From positions 124,001 to 188,000 of the forward strand of contig CAXSFM010000010.1 of assembly GCA_964236735.1 (NCBI GenBank): a stretch of 64,000 nt of DNA, written 5' to 3'. Position numbers and translations under genes: made by a program. Within the stretch, counting starts at the first letter, position 1, and the number at the start of each line of letters is the position of its first letter. This document shows positions 45,054-55,009 of this stretch, piece by piece. The stretch is from JAIVJG01 sp964236735 (GTDB lineage: Bacteria; Acidobacteriota; Blastocatellia; Pyrinomonadales; Pyrinomonadaceae). A model generated the notes under the pieces. It did no database searches. It saw only the letters and a list, made by a program, of their open reading frames with translations, and was not told where the DNA came from.

Positions 45054-45623
45054 ATGAGCGCGCCGGAATCGCACGAGGTTACGGAACTTCTAATAGCCTG
45101 GAGCGACGGCGACGAAGCCGCGCTCGAACGCCTCGCGCCGCTCGTCCACGCGGAGCTTCATCGCATCGCGCGCCGTTACATGAGCGGCGAGCGCGCCGGC
45201 CATACGCTGCAAACCACCGCTCTCGTCAACGAAGCGTACATGCGTCTCATAGACTGGAAGAATGTGCGCTGGCAGAACCGCGCGCATTTCTTCGGCGTCT
45301 CCGCGCAACTGATGCGCCGGATTCTGGTTGACTTCGCGCGCCGCCGCCCGCGCGTCCGTGACGAAGAGGTGCGCCACGTCTCGCTCGAAGAGGCTCTGGT
45401 CGTTTCGGGGGAGCGCGACGCGGACATCGTCGCGCTCGATGAAGCCCTCACGTCGCTTGCCGAAATTGACCCGCGCAAGGCGCGCATCGTGGAACTGCGT
45501 TTCTTCGGAGGTCTGAGCGTGGAAGAGACGGCGGAGGTCTTGGGCGTCGCGCCGATTACGGTGATGCGCGAGTGGAACAAAGCGAAACTCTGGCTCCATC
45601 GCGAGCTTAATTCTGAAGGATGA
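45054..45623 (+). CDS. ECF sigma factor, TIGR02999 type
   Basis: The 189-residue protein repeats the TIGR02999 signature: ELLIAWSDGDEAALERLAPL, RIARRYMSGERAGHTLQTTA, NRAHFFGVSAQLMRRILVDFA and region 4 SVEETAEVLGVAPITVMREW. The ATG at 45054 was chosen because the aligned start of the sibling at 44087 is at the same position. Its stop overlaps the start of the kinase gene (ATGA, 45620-45623), so both are made together. The kinase, with TolB-like repeats outside the membrane, is the likely regulator. Confidence 0.92.
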   Translation: MSAPESHEVTELLIAWSDGDEAALERLAPLVHAELHRIARRYMSGERAGHTLQTTALVNEAYMRLIDWKNVRWQNRAHFFGVSAQLMRRILVDFARRRPRVRDEEVRHVSLEEALVVSGERDADIVALDEALTSLAEIDPRKARIVELRFFGGLSVEETAEVLGVAPITVMREWNKAKLWLHRELNSEG

Positions 45624-48502
45624 AGGCGGAACGCTGGAAACAGATTGACGCGCTGTTCGACGCCGTCGAGGAATTGCCCGCCGAGCGGCGAGACGCCTTT
45701 CTCGCCGAAGCCTGCGCCGGCGATGAAGAACTGCGCCGCGAAGTCCAGAGCCTCCTCGCGGAACAGGAGAAGATCGCCGACGGCTTCATGGAAAATTCGG
45801 CGATGAAGGTCGTGGCTCAAGGCATCGCCGCGCAGCACACGGTCTTTCAAAGCGTCCCGTTCACCAACGGCGAAGTCGGCAACTACAAAATCGAGCGTCT
45901 GCTCGGCGCGGGCGGCATGGGCGAAATTTACCTGGCGCACGATGGCAAACTGAACCGCAAGGTCGCGCTCAAGATTCTCCCCGCAGAATTCATCTCCGAT
46001 GCCGAACGCCTCCGACGCTTCGAGCGCGAGGCGCGCGCCGTCTCCGCCTTGAACCATCCGAACATCGTCACCATCTACGATGTGGGCGAAGCCGGCGGCT
46101 GGCACTTCATCGCCACCGAGTTCATCGAAGGGAAAACCTTGCGCGAGAGATCGAGCGAGAATCTGTCGCTCAAGGAAATTCTTTCAATCGCGGCGCAGGC
46201 GGCGGAAGCTCTGTCAGCGGCGCACGGCGCGGGCGTCATTCATCGAGACATCAAGCCGGAGAACATCATGGTGCGCGCCGACGGCTACGTGAAGGTGCTG
46301 GACTTCGGGCTGGCGAAATTGAGCATGACGGAGACGGACTCGCCGGACGCGCGCGCGCCGGAGACGCAGGCGGGCGTTGTGATGGGAACGCTCGCATACA
46401 TGTCGCCGGAGCAGGCGACGGGCGAGCCGGTTGACCACCGCACCGACATCTGGAGTCTGGGCTGCGTCCTCTACGAAATGGCGACGGGCGATAAACCCTT
46501 CACGCGCGAGAACCGGCAAGCCACCATCAACGCTATTCTCTCCGGCGAGCCGAGCGCGGCCAGCGCGTCCGACCCGAACCTTCCCGGCGAACTCGACCAC
46601 GTTCTCGGCAAGGCGCTTGAGAAAGATCGAGAGATGCGTTACCAGACCGCCTCCGACTTTCGCGCAGATCTGCGCCGCCTGCTCCGCGCGATAGATTCTT
46701 CCCCGTCGTGGTCGAGCGGAAAAGTTGTCGCCGCGAGGACGCAATCGAAGATCAAACAATCGAAGTTTCACCGTCGCGTCGCGTTCGTTGTCGCGACTCT
46801 CACACTCTTGCTCGCCGTCGCGAGTCTCGTCGCGTGGCAATTTTTCAAGCCGCAGCCGAGCGCGCCGGAATGGTCGCGCGCGAAGAACATTCAACTGACG
46901 GATCAGGCCGGCACGGAATTTTTCCCCTGCCTCTCGCCGGACGGCAAGAGTTTCGTCTATGCCGGAAAGTCAAACGGAAATTACGATTTATTTTTGCAGC
47001 GCGTCGGCGGCAAGAATGCGACGAACCTGACTAAAGACTCGGACGCAGACGACAGCCAGCCCGCTTTCTCGCCCGACGGCGCGCGCATCGCGTTTCGCTC
47101 CGAGCGCGAGACGCCGGGCATTTACGTTATGGAAGCGACGGGCGAGAACGCGCGCCGCGTCTCTGACGACGGCTTTCATCCTTCCTGGTCGCCGGACGGC
47201 AGGGAGATCGTGTTCAGCACTGCAGGCAGGGATTTGCCCGACGTGAGAAACACGAATCCGAGCGCGTTGTGGAGCGTGAACGTCGAGAGCGGGGCGCGAC
47301 GACTGTTGACCGAGACGGACGCGATGCAGCCCGCATGGTCGCCGCATGGAAATCGCATCGCCTTCTGGTTCATGCCGCCAAGCGTCGGACGCAGCGACAT
47401 CGCGACGATTGCGCGCACGGGCGGCGACGATGTGGTGGTCGTCACCAAAGACGCCTCGACGAACTGGAATCCGGTCTGGTCGCCGGACGGACAGTTTCTC
47501 TACTTCGCCAGCGACCGAAGCGGCAACATGAATTTCTGGCGCGTCCGCGTTGACGAAGAGACGGGGCGCGTCTTATCCGAGCCGGAGGCGGTCGTCACGC
47601 CGTCGAAGTTTAGCCGTCATCTGAATTTTTCGCGCGACGGCAAGCGGATGATCTACGTCCAGACGAGCAACGAGTCGAACATACAGGCCGTTGAATTTGA
47701 CGCGAGAAGCGAAAGACCCGCCGGCGTCCCTTTCTGGATAACGCGCGGAGACCGGCAGGTCGGTCGCCCGGAGCTTTCGCCCGACGGCAAACAATTTGTC
47801 ATGCGACTGCCGCGCCGGACGCAGGACGACATCATCCTCGTCAATCGCGACGGCTCGAACTGGCGCGACCTGACGAACGATAAATTTTTCGACCGTTACC
47901 CGCGTTGGTCGCCCGACGGAAAAAAAGTCGCCTTCGTTTCCGACCGCAGCGGGAGTTATGAAATCTGGATGATTGACGCGGACGGGACGAACCTGCGTCA
48001 ACTAACTTTCGACAGCCCGCCGGGCACGTCGTTTCCCATCTGGTCGCCCGACGGCGCGCGGCTGCTCTTCAGAAAAAGCCCCGTCTCGCTCATCTTCGAT
48101 TTGAATAAAAACTGGAACGAGCAGACGCCGCAACTTGTGCCGCCGCAGGATAATCCGGCGGACGCTTTCGTCGTCTGGGACTGGTCGCCGGATGGAAAAA
48201 AACTCGCAGGCACTTTCAGCGGGAGCGGCGTCGGGATAGGTTATTTTTCGTTCAAGACGAACCGCTACGAAAAAGTCGCGGACTTCGACACTCAACCGTG
48301 GTGGCTGCCCGATAGTCGCCGCATGGTCTTCGCGCACGACGGCAAAGCGTTCATCGCAGACACGATCACGAAAAAGGTTCGCGAAATCGTTTTGCGCCAG
48401 CCCGAGCAGATTCGGAACGTTGGCGTCAGCCGTGATGGTCGTCTGCTTTATTACACGCTGCTTTCGTCGGAAGACAACATCTGGCTGTTAAGCCTAGAAT
48501 GA
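45620..48502 (+). CDS. Ser/Thr protein kinase with C-terminal TolB-like propeller
   Basis: A 960-residue membrane kinase: P-loop LLGAGGMGEIYLA (94-106), K118 in VALKIL, HRDIKPENIM (208-217) and DFG (228-230). One membrane helix near 385-405 (FVVATLTLLLAVASLVAW) is followed by about ten PD40/WD40-like repeats with the WSPDGK motif (for example WSPDGREIVFS, WSPDGKKVAFVSDRSGSYEI), which form a beta-propeller outside the cell membrane. It is fused in translation to the sigma gene by a 4-base overlap. Propellers of this kind sense ligands or proteins in the periplasm. Confidence 0.93.
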   Translation: MKAERWKQIDALFDAVEELPAERRDAFLAEACAGDEELRREVQSLLAEQEKIADGFMENSAMKVVAQGIAAQHTVFQSVPFTNGEVGNYKIERLLGAGGMGEIYLAHDGKLNRKVALKILPAEFISDAERLRRFEREARAVSALNHPNIVTIYDVGEAGGWHFIATEFIEGKTLRERSSENLSLKEILSIAAQAAEALSAAHGAGVIHRDIKPENIMVRADGYVKVLDFGLAKLSMTETDSPDARAPETQAGVVMGTLAYMSPEQATGEPVDHRTDIWSLGCVLYEMATGDKPFTRENRQATINAILSGEPSAASASDPNLPGELDHVLGKALEKDREMRYQTASDFRADLRRLLRAIDSSPSWSSGKVVAARTQSKIKQSKFHRRVAFVVATLTLLLAVASLVAWQFFKPQPSAPEWSRAKNIQLTDQAGTEFFPCLSPDGKSFVYAGKSNGNYDLFLQRVGGKNATNLTKDSDADDSQPAFSPDGARIAFRSERETPGIYVMEATGENARRVSDDGFHPSWSPDGREIVFSTAGRDLPDVRNTNPSALWSVNVESGARRLLTETDAMQPAWSPHGNRIAFWFMPPSVGRSDIATIARTGGDDVVVVTKDASTNWNPVWSPDGQFLYFASDRSGNMNFWRVRVDEETGRVLSEPEAVVTPSKFSRHLNFSRDGKRMIYVQTSNESNIQAVEFDARSERPAGVPFWITRGDRQVGRPELSPDGKQFVMRLPRRTQDDIILVNRDGSNWRDLTNDKFFDRYPRWSPDGKKVAFVSDRSGSYEIWMIDADGTNLRQLTFDSPPGTSFPIWSPDGARLLFRKSPVSLIFDLNKNWNEQTPQLVPPQDNPADAFVVWDWSPDGKKLAGTFSGSGVGIGYFSFKTNRYEKVADFDTQPWWLPDSRRMVFAHDGKAFIADTITKKVREIVLRQPEQIRNVGVSRDGRLLYYTLLSSEDNIWLLSLE

Positions 48503-48530
48503 TCTTCAACGCTTAGAGCAGATTTCGTTT

Positions 48531-48599
48531 CAATGTACGGTAGGCTGTCAGCCTGCCGCGCACACAGTTGGCGGCAGGCTGACAGCCTACCGTACATTG
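48531..48599. repeat. Long perfect palindrome, 28-base arms
   Basis: Arms at 48531-48558 and 48572-48599 are exact complements (central GGTAGGCTGTCAGCCTGCCG), with a 13-base loop. Outer TTAGAGC and GCTCTAA extend the pairing. It lies 28 bases after the kinase stop and is likely a dispersed palindromic element. Confidence 0.9.
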
Positions 48600-48690
48600 A
48601 TTTGCAAACCGCTCTAAATATCTCTCCCACGCCGGACGCGAATTTGAGCAACACTTGCGCGGTGTGAATCTGTCCTTGAGTAGCACAAAA

Positions 48691-48720
48691 AAAGCCTGCG
48701 GGACTTAACCGGCAGGCTTT
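48691..48720. terminator. Bidirectional terminator
   Basis: AAAGCCTGC (48691-48699) and GCAGGCTTT (48712-48720) form the stem, with A and T runs on the two sides. It separates the kinase gene from the convergent TonB-receptor gene. Confidence 0.9.
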
Positions 48721-48790
48721 TTCGCTAACGTCTCAATTGATATTTGTCTTGCTTCAAGCTGACGCCTGATGCTCTTCTGTTGACGCCGCC

Positions 48791-51700
48791 TTAGAAGTTT
48801 AACTTCAAGGCAAACTGGAACTGGCGCGGGTCGAAGGCGGCGGTCGAGCGGCTGCGGTAGCGACCGTTGCCGGCGCGCTCGTTGACGGCGAGCACGTCGT
48901 TGAGGTTGGGCGAGACCGCCGCCTCGTTGAAGCGATTGAAGAGGTTGAAGCCCTCGGCGATCACTTCGAGACGGAACCGCTCGCCGAGCAGAATGTTGCG
49001 CGCGACTCTCAGGTCGAGCGAAGAATAAGAGTGCGTCAGTCCCGCGTTGCGTCCGAGATTGCCGGACTGGAACGACGCAGGCACGAACAGAGTCCCGTCA
49101 GCGGTGACGCTCGGACGGTCTGTGTTCGAGGTCAAGTCGTTGTTGGTGTCCTGCCCCGTCAGAATGTTGAAGGGTCGCCCGGAAGAGATTTCAAAAATCG
49201 GCGCGACGACGAAGTCAGCGAAGAAAGCTCGCAGGCCGCTTTCACCGCGCCACGCGGCGGGCGAGGTCAGCACGCCGCTGAAGACGAAGCGATGACGCTG
49301 ATCGAACAGAGAGTCAGCGCGCTCGCCGCTCAAACTCGTCACGTCCTGCGGAAGCAAGAGCGTCTGCAAATCGCTGGAGTCGTCAATCGAGTGCGACAAA
49401 GTGTAGGACGCGAGGAACTGGTAGTTGTTGCTGAAGCGGCGGCGCAGTTCAACCGTGCCCGCGTGATAGACCGAGTTGCCGTCAGAGACCTGCGCGTTCA
49501 CGTCGCCGAAGGTCGTCACAAAGCCGGGACGTTGCAGCGCGCCCGTCCCCGTCAGCACGCTGTTGAGCGTGGCGGGCGTGACTGCGCCGCTCGTGATTGA
49601 CTGCGTGAAGAAGTAGTTCGGCCCCGACGGGCGGAAGAGATTCGCGACGAACGGATTGACCACCGTCCCGCGCGATGTGACGAAGACGAGTCCCGGCACA
49701 GGCTGCGACAAAACGCCTGTGCAGGCCGGAAGTGACAGCACCTCGCCGGTACTAACGGGCTGGCGGCCCGTGCAACGGACGAAGTTCTGAATGAGCAGAT
49801 TGTTATTCGGCGCGTTGAGGTTCGTCGGGTGCGGCAGGTGATGCGCGCCCGTGAACAACCAGCTCGCCGAGATGGACATGTTCTCGCTCAACTTACGCTC
49901 GATGGTCGCGTTGGCTTGATTGGCGTAAGCGTATTTGAAATCGCTCGACACGGGCAGCGAGAACGGCAGGAACGGCCCGAAGCCGGGAAACGTCTGGTCG
50001 TTGAAACGCTGGCGACCGAACTGATAGTCAGTGCCGGCGGCGACGCCCGGCGTGCGGAATCCTGCGGGGCACAAGGGATTCCCCGTCTGTCCGGTGCAGA
50101 CCGTGCCCTGAAAAATCTGCACGGCGTTCAAGGTCGCGGTCGGCGTGGGGCTGCCGGGCAGCGCGATGAATTGCTGTTGCTGCACGTTGTCGGCGATGTC
50201 GGAGTTGAAGCCAATAGCGAGCAGCGGGTGGTCATAGAAAAGTCCGTAGGCTGCGCGCAAGACGGTCTTGCCGTTGCCGCCCAAGTCCCACGCCATGCCG
50301 ATGCGCGGCGCGAAATTATTCTTGTCGCGCGGGAAGCCCTGTTGGATGCGGAAGGCGTCGTAGAAACCCTGCACGGTGGACGCGCTGACGGGAATGCCTG
50401 AGAGCGGGTCTGTGAAATCCTGCACTGGAAGTTGGTCTGTAATTTCGTAGTCGTAACGCACGCCGTAGTTGAGCGTGAAGTCCTTGCGGATTTTCCAGGA
50501 GTCCTGCGCGAAGACTGCGAGCGGGCGATTCTTGAGCGTGCTGTTGGGATTGCCGAAGCCCTGCACGAAGTTGCCGGGGAAGCCTAAGCCGTACTGCTGG
50601 ACGGATGTGAACGCGGGCGCGCTGCCGGGAAAAGCCGCGAGCGTATTGGCGGAGAGTCCGCCGAAGTTGAAGAGTCCGGCGAAGTTCAACTCGAAGACCG
50701 CATCAACGTGGACGAAGTTGGCATCGCCGCCGAACTTCATCGTGTGATTGCCCGCCACGACGCTGACGTTGTCGGTGTACTGGTAACGATTCTCCGTGCG
50801 GATGACCGGCGAGAAAAGTTCGCGACCGATGAAGGCGACGCCGGAAATGTTGTAGGCCGTGCCCTGCCCGTTCTGCGAAGTGAACGTCGCGCGGCGCGAG
50901 CTAAAGCTGAAACGCCCTTCGTTGACAACTCTGTTTGAGAGCGTCGAGTTGAGCGTCACGACGAACGCGGTGTCACGCAAAGTCTGTCTGCCGGTACGCG
51001 AGAAGTCGTTCTGGCCGAGCGACTGATTCTGCGACTCGACTTGAATGCCGGTGATTTCCGAAGGGTTGTAGCTGAAGCGCATCGAGAGATTGTTCGACTC
51101 TGAAAGTTTGTGGTCGAGACGCGCCGAGTTAAAAGTCGTGGCTTCCTTGATCGGGAAGACGCGCGAAAGGCCGAGCAGCGGACGGAACGCATTCGCGTTG
51201 ACGGGGACGGGCGCACCTGTCAGGAAGAAACGACCGCCGATGGTTTGACCCGCCGTGATCGCGCCGCCGGGACTCAGCAAAGTGCTCGACCCGTTGAGTC
51301 CAATCTGTCCGCCGCTCGATGCCAGCGTCGCGTACTGGACTGCTGCGCCCGCGAGCGCCTGACCCTGCGCGATGTTGGCCGGCACGCCCGATGCAATGAG
51401 CGCGCCCGCCTGCGTGAGCAAGCCTTGAACGTAAGTGGATTGCGCCGACGAGATGCGATTGAAGGTTTGCGTAAAGGGCAAAAACGGCGCGCCGATGGTG
51501 ACGTTGCTGGTTAAACTCTGAATCACGTCGCTCGTAAAAAAGCCCGACTCCTGCCGCCTGCGCTGCTCGAAGGCGAGAAAGAAGAAAGTGTTATTTTTAT
51601 CGAGCGGCCCGCCGAGCGTCGCGCCATACTGCGCGCGTGTGAACGGAGGTTTTTTGTTCGGGTCGTTGTCAATCAGCGGCGCGAAGGCGTTGCGCGATTG

Positions 51701-52516
51701 AATGCTCTTGTGACGGATAAAGCCAAAGACGTTGCCGTGCAAGTCGTTCGTGCCCGACTTCGTGACGACGTTGACGACGCCGCCGGACGAGCGTCCAAAC
51801 TCCGGCGCGAAGGAATTAGTGACGACCTGAAACTCCTGCACCGCTTCCTGCGAAACCGTCGAGCGCGAAGCGTTGACCGAGTTGTCCGTATTATCCGCGC
51901 CGTCCACCTGCACGAGATTCGAGCGTCCGCGTTGGCCGCCGAAGTTCAGCCCCGACGTGGGAGCCGGCCCGATGGGGCGACCGTTGTCGCGCGTGACGGT
52001 TGAAGTCGTCAGCGTAAAGTTGATGTAGTCGCGCTGGTTAATCGGCAAGTTTTCGATGCGCGCTTGATCAATGGTGTTTGAGACGCTCGTCTTCGATGTC
52101 TCGACGAGTTCGGTCTGCGCGCCCGTGACGGTGACGATGTCTGTAATCTGGCCGATCTCAAGCGCGACATCGAGGTCTGCGCGCTGGCCGAGCGTGACTC
52201 TCACGTCGGGCAGCACGGCCTTCTTAAAGTTCGCCGCTTCGACTGTGACCTGATAGACGCCCGGAGGCAGATTGGTGATTTGATAGAAGCCCTCTCCGTT
52301 GCTCGTCGAGGTGCGCGCCACGCTCGTCGCCGCATTGCTCGCCGTGACGGTCGCGCCCTGTACCACTGCGCCCTGCGGGTCATGCACGACGCCGCTCAGG
52401 TTAGCGGTGGTCGAGTCGGACTGCGCCAGCGCGATGCTCGTACAGAGCATCAGCATGGTGGCGATGATGGCGAGACGGGTGGCGTTGAAGGACAATCTGA
52501 GAGGGAACGAGCGCAT
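48791..52516 (-). CDS. Oar-like TonB-dependent receptor with carboxypeptidase-regulatory domain
   Basis: AAGGAG precedes the ATG at 52516. The 1241-residue protein has a signal peptide (LAIIATMLMLCTSIALAQ). A carboxypeptidase-regulatory-like beta-sandwich follows (about 38-115; LSGVVHDPQGAVVQGATVT, STSNGEGFYQITNLPPGVYQV). A TonB-plug domain comes next (LPINQRDYINFTLTTS, VNVVTKSGTNDLHGNVFGF). The rest is an outer-membrane barrel ending in the aromatic strand FQFALKLNF. These Oar-type receptors are numerous in Acidobacteriota and are presumed to take up large substrates. The ligand is unknown. Sequence outside 52516 in the same frame lacks a signal peptide and was excluded. Confidence 0.92.
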   Translation of the reverse strand: MRSFPLRLSFNATRLAIIATMLMLCTSIALAQSDSTTANLSGVVHDPQGAVVQGATVTASNAATSVARTSTSNGEGFYQITNLPPGVYQVTVEAANFKKAVLPDVRVTLGQRADLDVALEIGQITDIVTVTGAQTELVETSKTSVSNTIDQARIENLPINQRDYINFTLTTSTVTRDNGRPIGPAPTSGLNFGGQRGRSNLVQVDGADNTDNSVNASRSTVSQEAVQEFQVVTNSFAPEFGRSSGGVVNVVTKSGTNDLHGNVFGFIRHKSIQSRNAFAPLIDNDPNKKPPFTRAQYGATLGGPLDKNNTFFFLAFEQRRRQESGFFTSDVIQSLTSNVTIGAPFLPFTQTFNRISSAQSTYVQGLLTQAGALIASGVPANIAQGQALAGAAVQYATLASSGGQIGLNGSSTLLSPGGAITAGQTIGGRFFLTGAPVPVNANAFRPLLGLSRVFPIKEATTFNSARLDHKLSESNNLSMRFSYNPSEITGIQVESQNQSLGQNDFSRTGRQTLRDTAFVVTLNSTLSNRVVNEGRFSFSSRRATFTSQNGQGTAYNISGVAFIGRELFSPVIRTENRYQYTDNVSVVAGNHTMKFGGDANFVHVDAVFELNFAGLFNFGGLSANTLAAFPGSAPAFTSVQQYGLGFPGNFVQGFGNPNSTLKNRPLAVFAQDSWKIRKDFTLNYGVRYDYEITDQLPVQDFTDPLSGIPVSASTVQGFYDAFRIQQGFPRDKNNFAPRIGMAWDLGGNGKTVLRAAYGLFYDHPLLAIGFNSDIADNVQQQQFIALPGSPTPTATLNAVQIFQGTVCTGQTGNPLCPAGFRTPGVAAGTDYQFGRQRFNDQTFPGFGPFLPFSLPVSSDFKYAYANQANATIERKLSENMSISASWLFTGAHHLPHPTNLNAPNNNLLIQNFVRCTGRQPVSTGEVLSLPACTGVLSQPVPGLVFVTSRGTVVNPFVANLFRPSGPNYFFTQSITSGAVTPATLNSVLTGTGALQRPGFVTTFGDVNAQVSDGNSVYHAGTVELRRRFSNNYQFLASYTLSHSIDDSSDLQTLLLPQDVTSLSGERADSLFDQRHRFVFSGVLTSPAAWRGESGLRAFFADFVVAPIFEISSGRPFNILTGQDTNNDLTSNTDRPSVTADGTLFVPASFQSGNLGRNAGLTHSYSSLDLRVARNILLGERFRLEVIAEGFNLFNRFNEAAVSPNLNDVLAVNERAGNGRYRSRSTAAFDPRQFQFALKLNF

Positions 52517-52899
52517 CTTTTTTCTCCTTAGCATGGTGAAACGTGTATCTAAAATTTTGTATGCGGGTTGCGTGGCGCGAAACCGGCGAACTCGGCGCGG
52601 CGGCGGATTGCCTGAACGCCTATGGCCTGCAAGCGTCTGCGAGAGCCGCGAGAAAGCGTTCACGCGATGGAGGAGGTAGGGAGACTCTAGCGTTTGTAGA
52701 ACGCAATGAGCAATCCTCGATGCTTGCGACGACTTTGTACCGCAAATAATGACGAATGGCAAGAACCTAACTGAGGCGTCGAAAGGCGAAAGTTGTCTGA
52801 AGCGACTTTCATGCGCGCGTTTCGTGACAGCGTATCCGCCTGCCTTCTAATTCAAGCTCAGTATAGCACGACGAATCTGTAAGCTGATGCGTTGAAACT
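52517..52899. other. Intergenic region upstream of the TonB receptor
   Basis: It contains the ribosome binding site of the receptor and probably its promoter. I see no convincing gene or RNA; small reading frames here have no ribosome binding site. Confidence 0.5.
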
Positions 52900-54201
52900 C
52901 TAAGCGCGACGGCTCGCCGCCTCTTCCGTGTCCGGCGTTGCGCTTCTGGTGGCGCGAGCCAGACGGCGACGCGCGCGCGCGCTCAGGCCGAGCGCGAAGA
53001 CGGCGGCTTCCGCAACCGCCGGCGGTGCAAATGCGGCGCGGCGCAGCCAGCCGCACAGACGCAGGCGCGCGTCGAAATGTTCCCCGTAATTCACGCCGTA
53101 ATCACGCGCTAGTTCTGCGAAGTTTTCATGGTTAACGCGCGAGGCGCGAGGCAGCCAGCGCGCAATCGCCTGAGCCGCGACTTCTCCGCTCTCAAGCGCC
53201 ATCAACATGCCGCTCCCCGTGAAAGGGTCTATGAATGAAGCGGCGTCACCGACGGCGAGCAAACCATCAACCGGCGACAACTCGCCGCGCCCGAATCTTT
53301 CAAGCGCGACACTGAGCCACGGACTGCACGCGCGCGCATCACGCAACGTCTCAGCCGCGCGGCTGTTGCGGCGCATCAACACCTCGCGCATCACGCGCTC
53401 CGCGTCGCTCCCGCACGCGCGCACATCGCTCGCTCGCGCGATGAAACAAAGATTGCTCAAATTATTCTCGACCGGACTCAAGCCACCGTAGCCGCCTTGA
53501 TAAAAGTAAATCTCGCAGACTTCATTCGCGCCGCGCGTGTTTTCAAGATGCGTCTTGAAGGCGACTAACGACGCGCGCCCGATCTTCTTGCGCGCGCCGC
53601 GCTTGCTGTTGAGAATGCCCGCGCGCTCCGCATGTCGGACCAGCGCGCGCACGCGCCCCGTCGCGTCAACCGTGACCGGCGCGCCGCATTCGCGCATCGC
53701 GCCGTCAACATTGACGCGCACGCCGCGCACGCGCACGCCTTCAACAAGCAATCCCGTGACCGACGCTTCTTCCCACACTTCGACGCCGGCGGCGCGCGCC
53801 CTCTCCAGCAAACGCGCGTCCATCTCCGCGCGGCTCAAACCAAGCGCCGAGCCGTCGCGCGCGTTGCCATCGCCGCCGCCGAACCACTCGCTCGGCACGG
53901 CGACGCTGCGCCCGCTGCCCGTGTAAAAAATCGTCTCCGACATGGCGACTCCGCCCGCACCTGTCATTTCTTCGAGGACGCCGAGACGCGCGAAGTGCGC
54001 GAGACATTCCGGCGAGATGAACTCTCCGCACAATTTTTCGCGCGGGAATTTTTTCTGCTCGATGAGCAACATGCGCGCGCCGCTTTGCGCGAGATGAATC
54101 GCCGCGCACGCACCCGCCGGCCCCGCGCCAGCGACGATCACGTCATATTGTTGTTCCATCGTGTTGCTCAACTTCCTCATCCCTGCTCTGCGCTCATTCA
54201 T
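52900..54201 (-). CDS. FAD-dependent oxidoreductase (geranylgeranyl reductase-like)
   Basis: The 433-residue protein has the dinucleotide-binding motif DVIVAGAGPAGACAA near its start. A characteristic CGEFISPE segment (CGExxxP in this family) follows, along with TVDATGR and the FAD-contacting LLAVGDAASFIDPFTGSGM. It belongs to the geranylgeranyl reductase/tryptophan halogenase-like flavoprotein group. Its start overlaps the stop of the methyltransferase by ATGA (54198-54201), though later ATGs (54180, 54159) would also fit. With the methyltransferase and a ketosynthase upstream, it suggests a small polyketide or fatty-acid-like tailoring group. Product unknown. Confidence 0.88.
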   Translation of the reverse strand: MNERRAGMRKLSNTMEQQYDVIVAGAGPAGACAAIHLAQSGARMLLIEQKKFPREKLCGEFISPECLAHFARLGVLEEMTGAGGVAMSETIFYTGSGRSVAVPSEWFGGGDGNARDGSALGLSRAEMDARLLERARAAGVEVWEEASVTGLLVEGVRVRGVRVNVDGAMRECGAPVTVDATGRVRALVRHAERAGILNSKRGARKKIGRASLVAFKTHLENTRGANEVCEIYFYQGGYGGLSPVENNLSNLCFIARASDVRACGSDAERVMREVLMRRNSRAAETLRDARACSPWLSVALERFGRGELSPVDGLLAVGDAASFIDPFTGSGMLMALESGEVAAQAIARWLPRASRVNHENFAELARDYGVNYGEHFDARLRLCGWLRRAAFAPPAVAEAAVFALGLSARARRRLARATRSATPDTEEAASRRA

Positions 54202-54911
54202 CGCTCACGCTCTGCGCTCAGGACGAGGCGGTATGGAAAACGTCGCTTCACGACGGCGTTCAAAAGCCCTGCGCCTTCCGCCAGACCACGCAATTCTTGC
54301 GGCAGGAAGCCTCGCAAAATCGAGAGCGCGCCGTCCTCTCGGATCAGACGGTTGTGCAGGAAGAGACGCGCGACGGTCGTGTAAAAGAAATATGCGACCG
54401 CATGGCGATGCAGGTCTATCACGAAGACGCTTTGGCGCGCGACACGCGACATCTCGCGCAGCGCAGCACGGACTTGCTCGTCGCGCAGGTGATGCGTGAA
54501 GAGCGAGCACATCACGTAGTCAAAAGCGTCGTCTCTGAAAGGAAGCCGCAGCGTGTCGCCGCGCACCGCTTTGATTTCATCGAACGCCTTCGACTCTTCG
54601 AGAATCGTTTCGACGGCGCGCGCTCCAAAATCGAGGCCGACGAGACGCGCGCTCATCTTTTCTTCGCGCGCCCACAAGGCGACGACGCGCAACAACTCGC
54701 CCGACCCCGCGCCCACATCGAGCATGGAAAAATCTTTTAAGTCGTCCCGTTTAATTTCCGTCAAGACCGAGCGGCGCAACGCGCGCGCATCGCCCATCCA
54801 ACGATTGACCAGACGCAATTCCGCCAGACATCCCTCGTATTCCTCCGGCGTATATTCGCCTGTATCGAGATGCTCAAGCTGCTGGCTGCGCTGTCGGAAT
54901 CTTTCAAGCAT
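54198..54911 (-). CDS. SAM-dependent methyltransferase
   Basis: The 237-residue product has motif I MLDVGAGSGELLRV near residue 68, LVGLDFGARAV, and DAFDYVMCSLFTHHL, a class I methyltransferase fold. It is the middle gene of the ketosynthase, methyltransferase and flavoprotein row, so it may modify the product of that set. A hairpin begins 16 bases before its ATG (54911) and no ribosome binding site is visible. A longer frame through the hairpin was rejected because it only translates repeat. Confidence 0.87.
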   Translation of the reverse strand: MLERFRQRSQQLEHLDTGEYTPEEYEGCLAELRLVNRWMGDARALRRSVLTEIKRDDLKDFSMLDVGAGSGELLRVVALWAREEKMSARLVGLDFGARAVETILEESKAFDEIKAVRGDTLRLPFRDDAFDYVMCSLFTHHLRDEQVRAALREMSRVARQSVFVIDLHRHAVAYFFYTTVARLFLHNRLIREDGALSILRGFLPQELRGLAEGAGLLNAVVKRRFPYRLVLSAERER

Positions 54912-54926
54912 GGTGACAAGTGATGA

Positions 54927-55009
54927 GTGATAAGTGATAAGTGATGAGTGATGAGTGATGAGAAAGAGCCAGTCTTTATTCTCATCACTCATCACTTATC
55001 ACTTATCAC
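54927..55009. repeat. Heptamer-built hairpin (TGATAAG/TGATGAG), 29-base perfect arms
   Basis: Arms at 54927-54955 and 54981-55009 are exact complements, with extra units on the left. The right arm contains the stop codon of the ketosynthase (55006-55008), and the left arm begins close to the start of the methyltransferase. Confidence 0.9.

Noticed and set aside
54912..54995. Extension of the methyltransferase to 54995 (protein rich in HHSSLIT)
   Set aside because: The residues come only from the heptamer hairpin arm, which is open in all frames.
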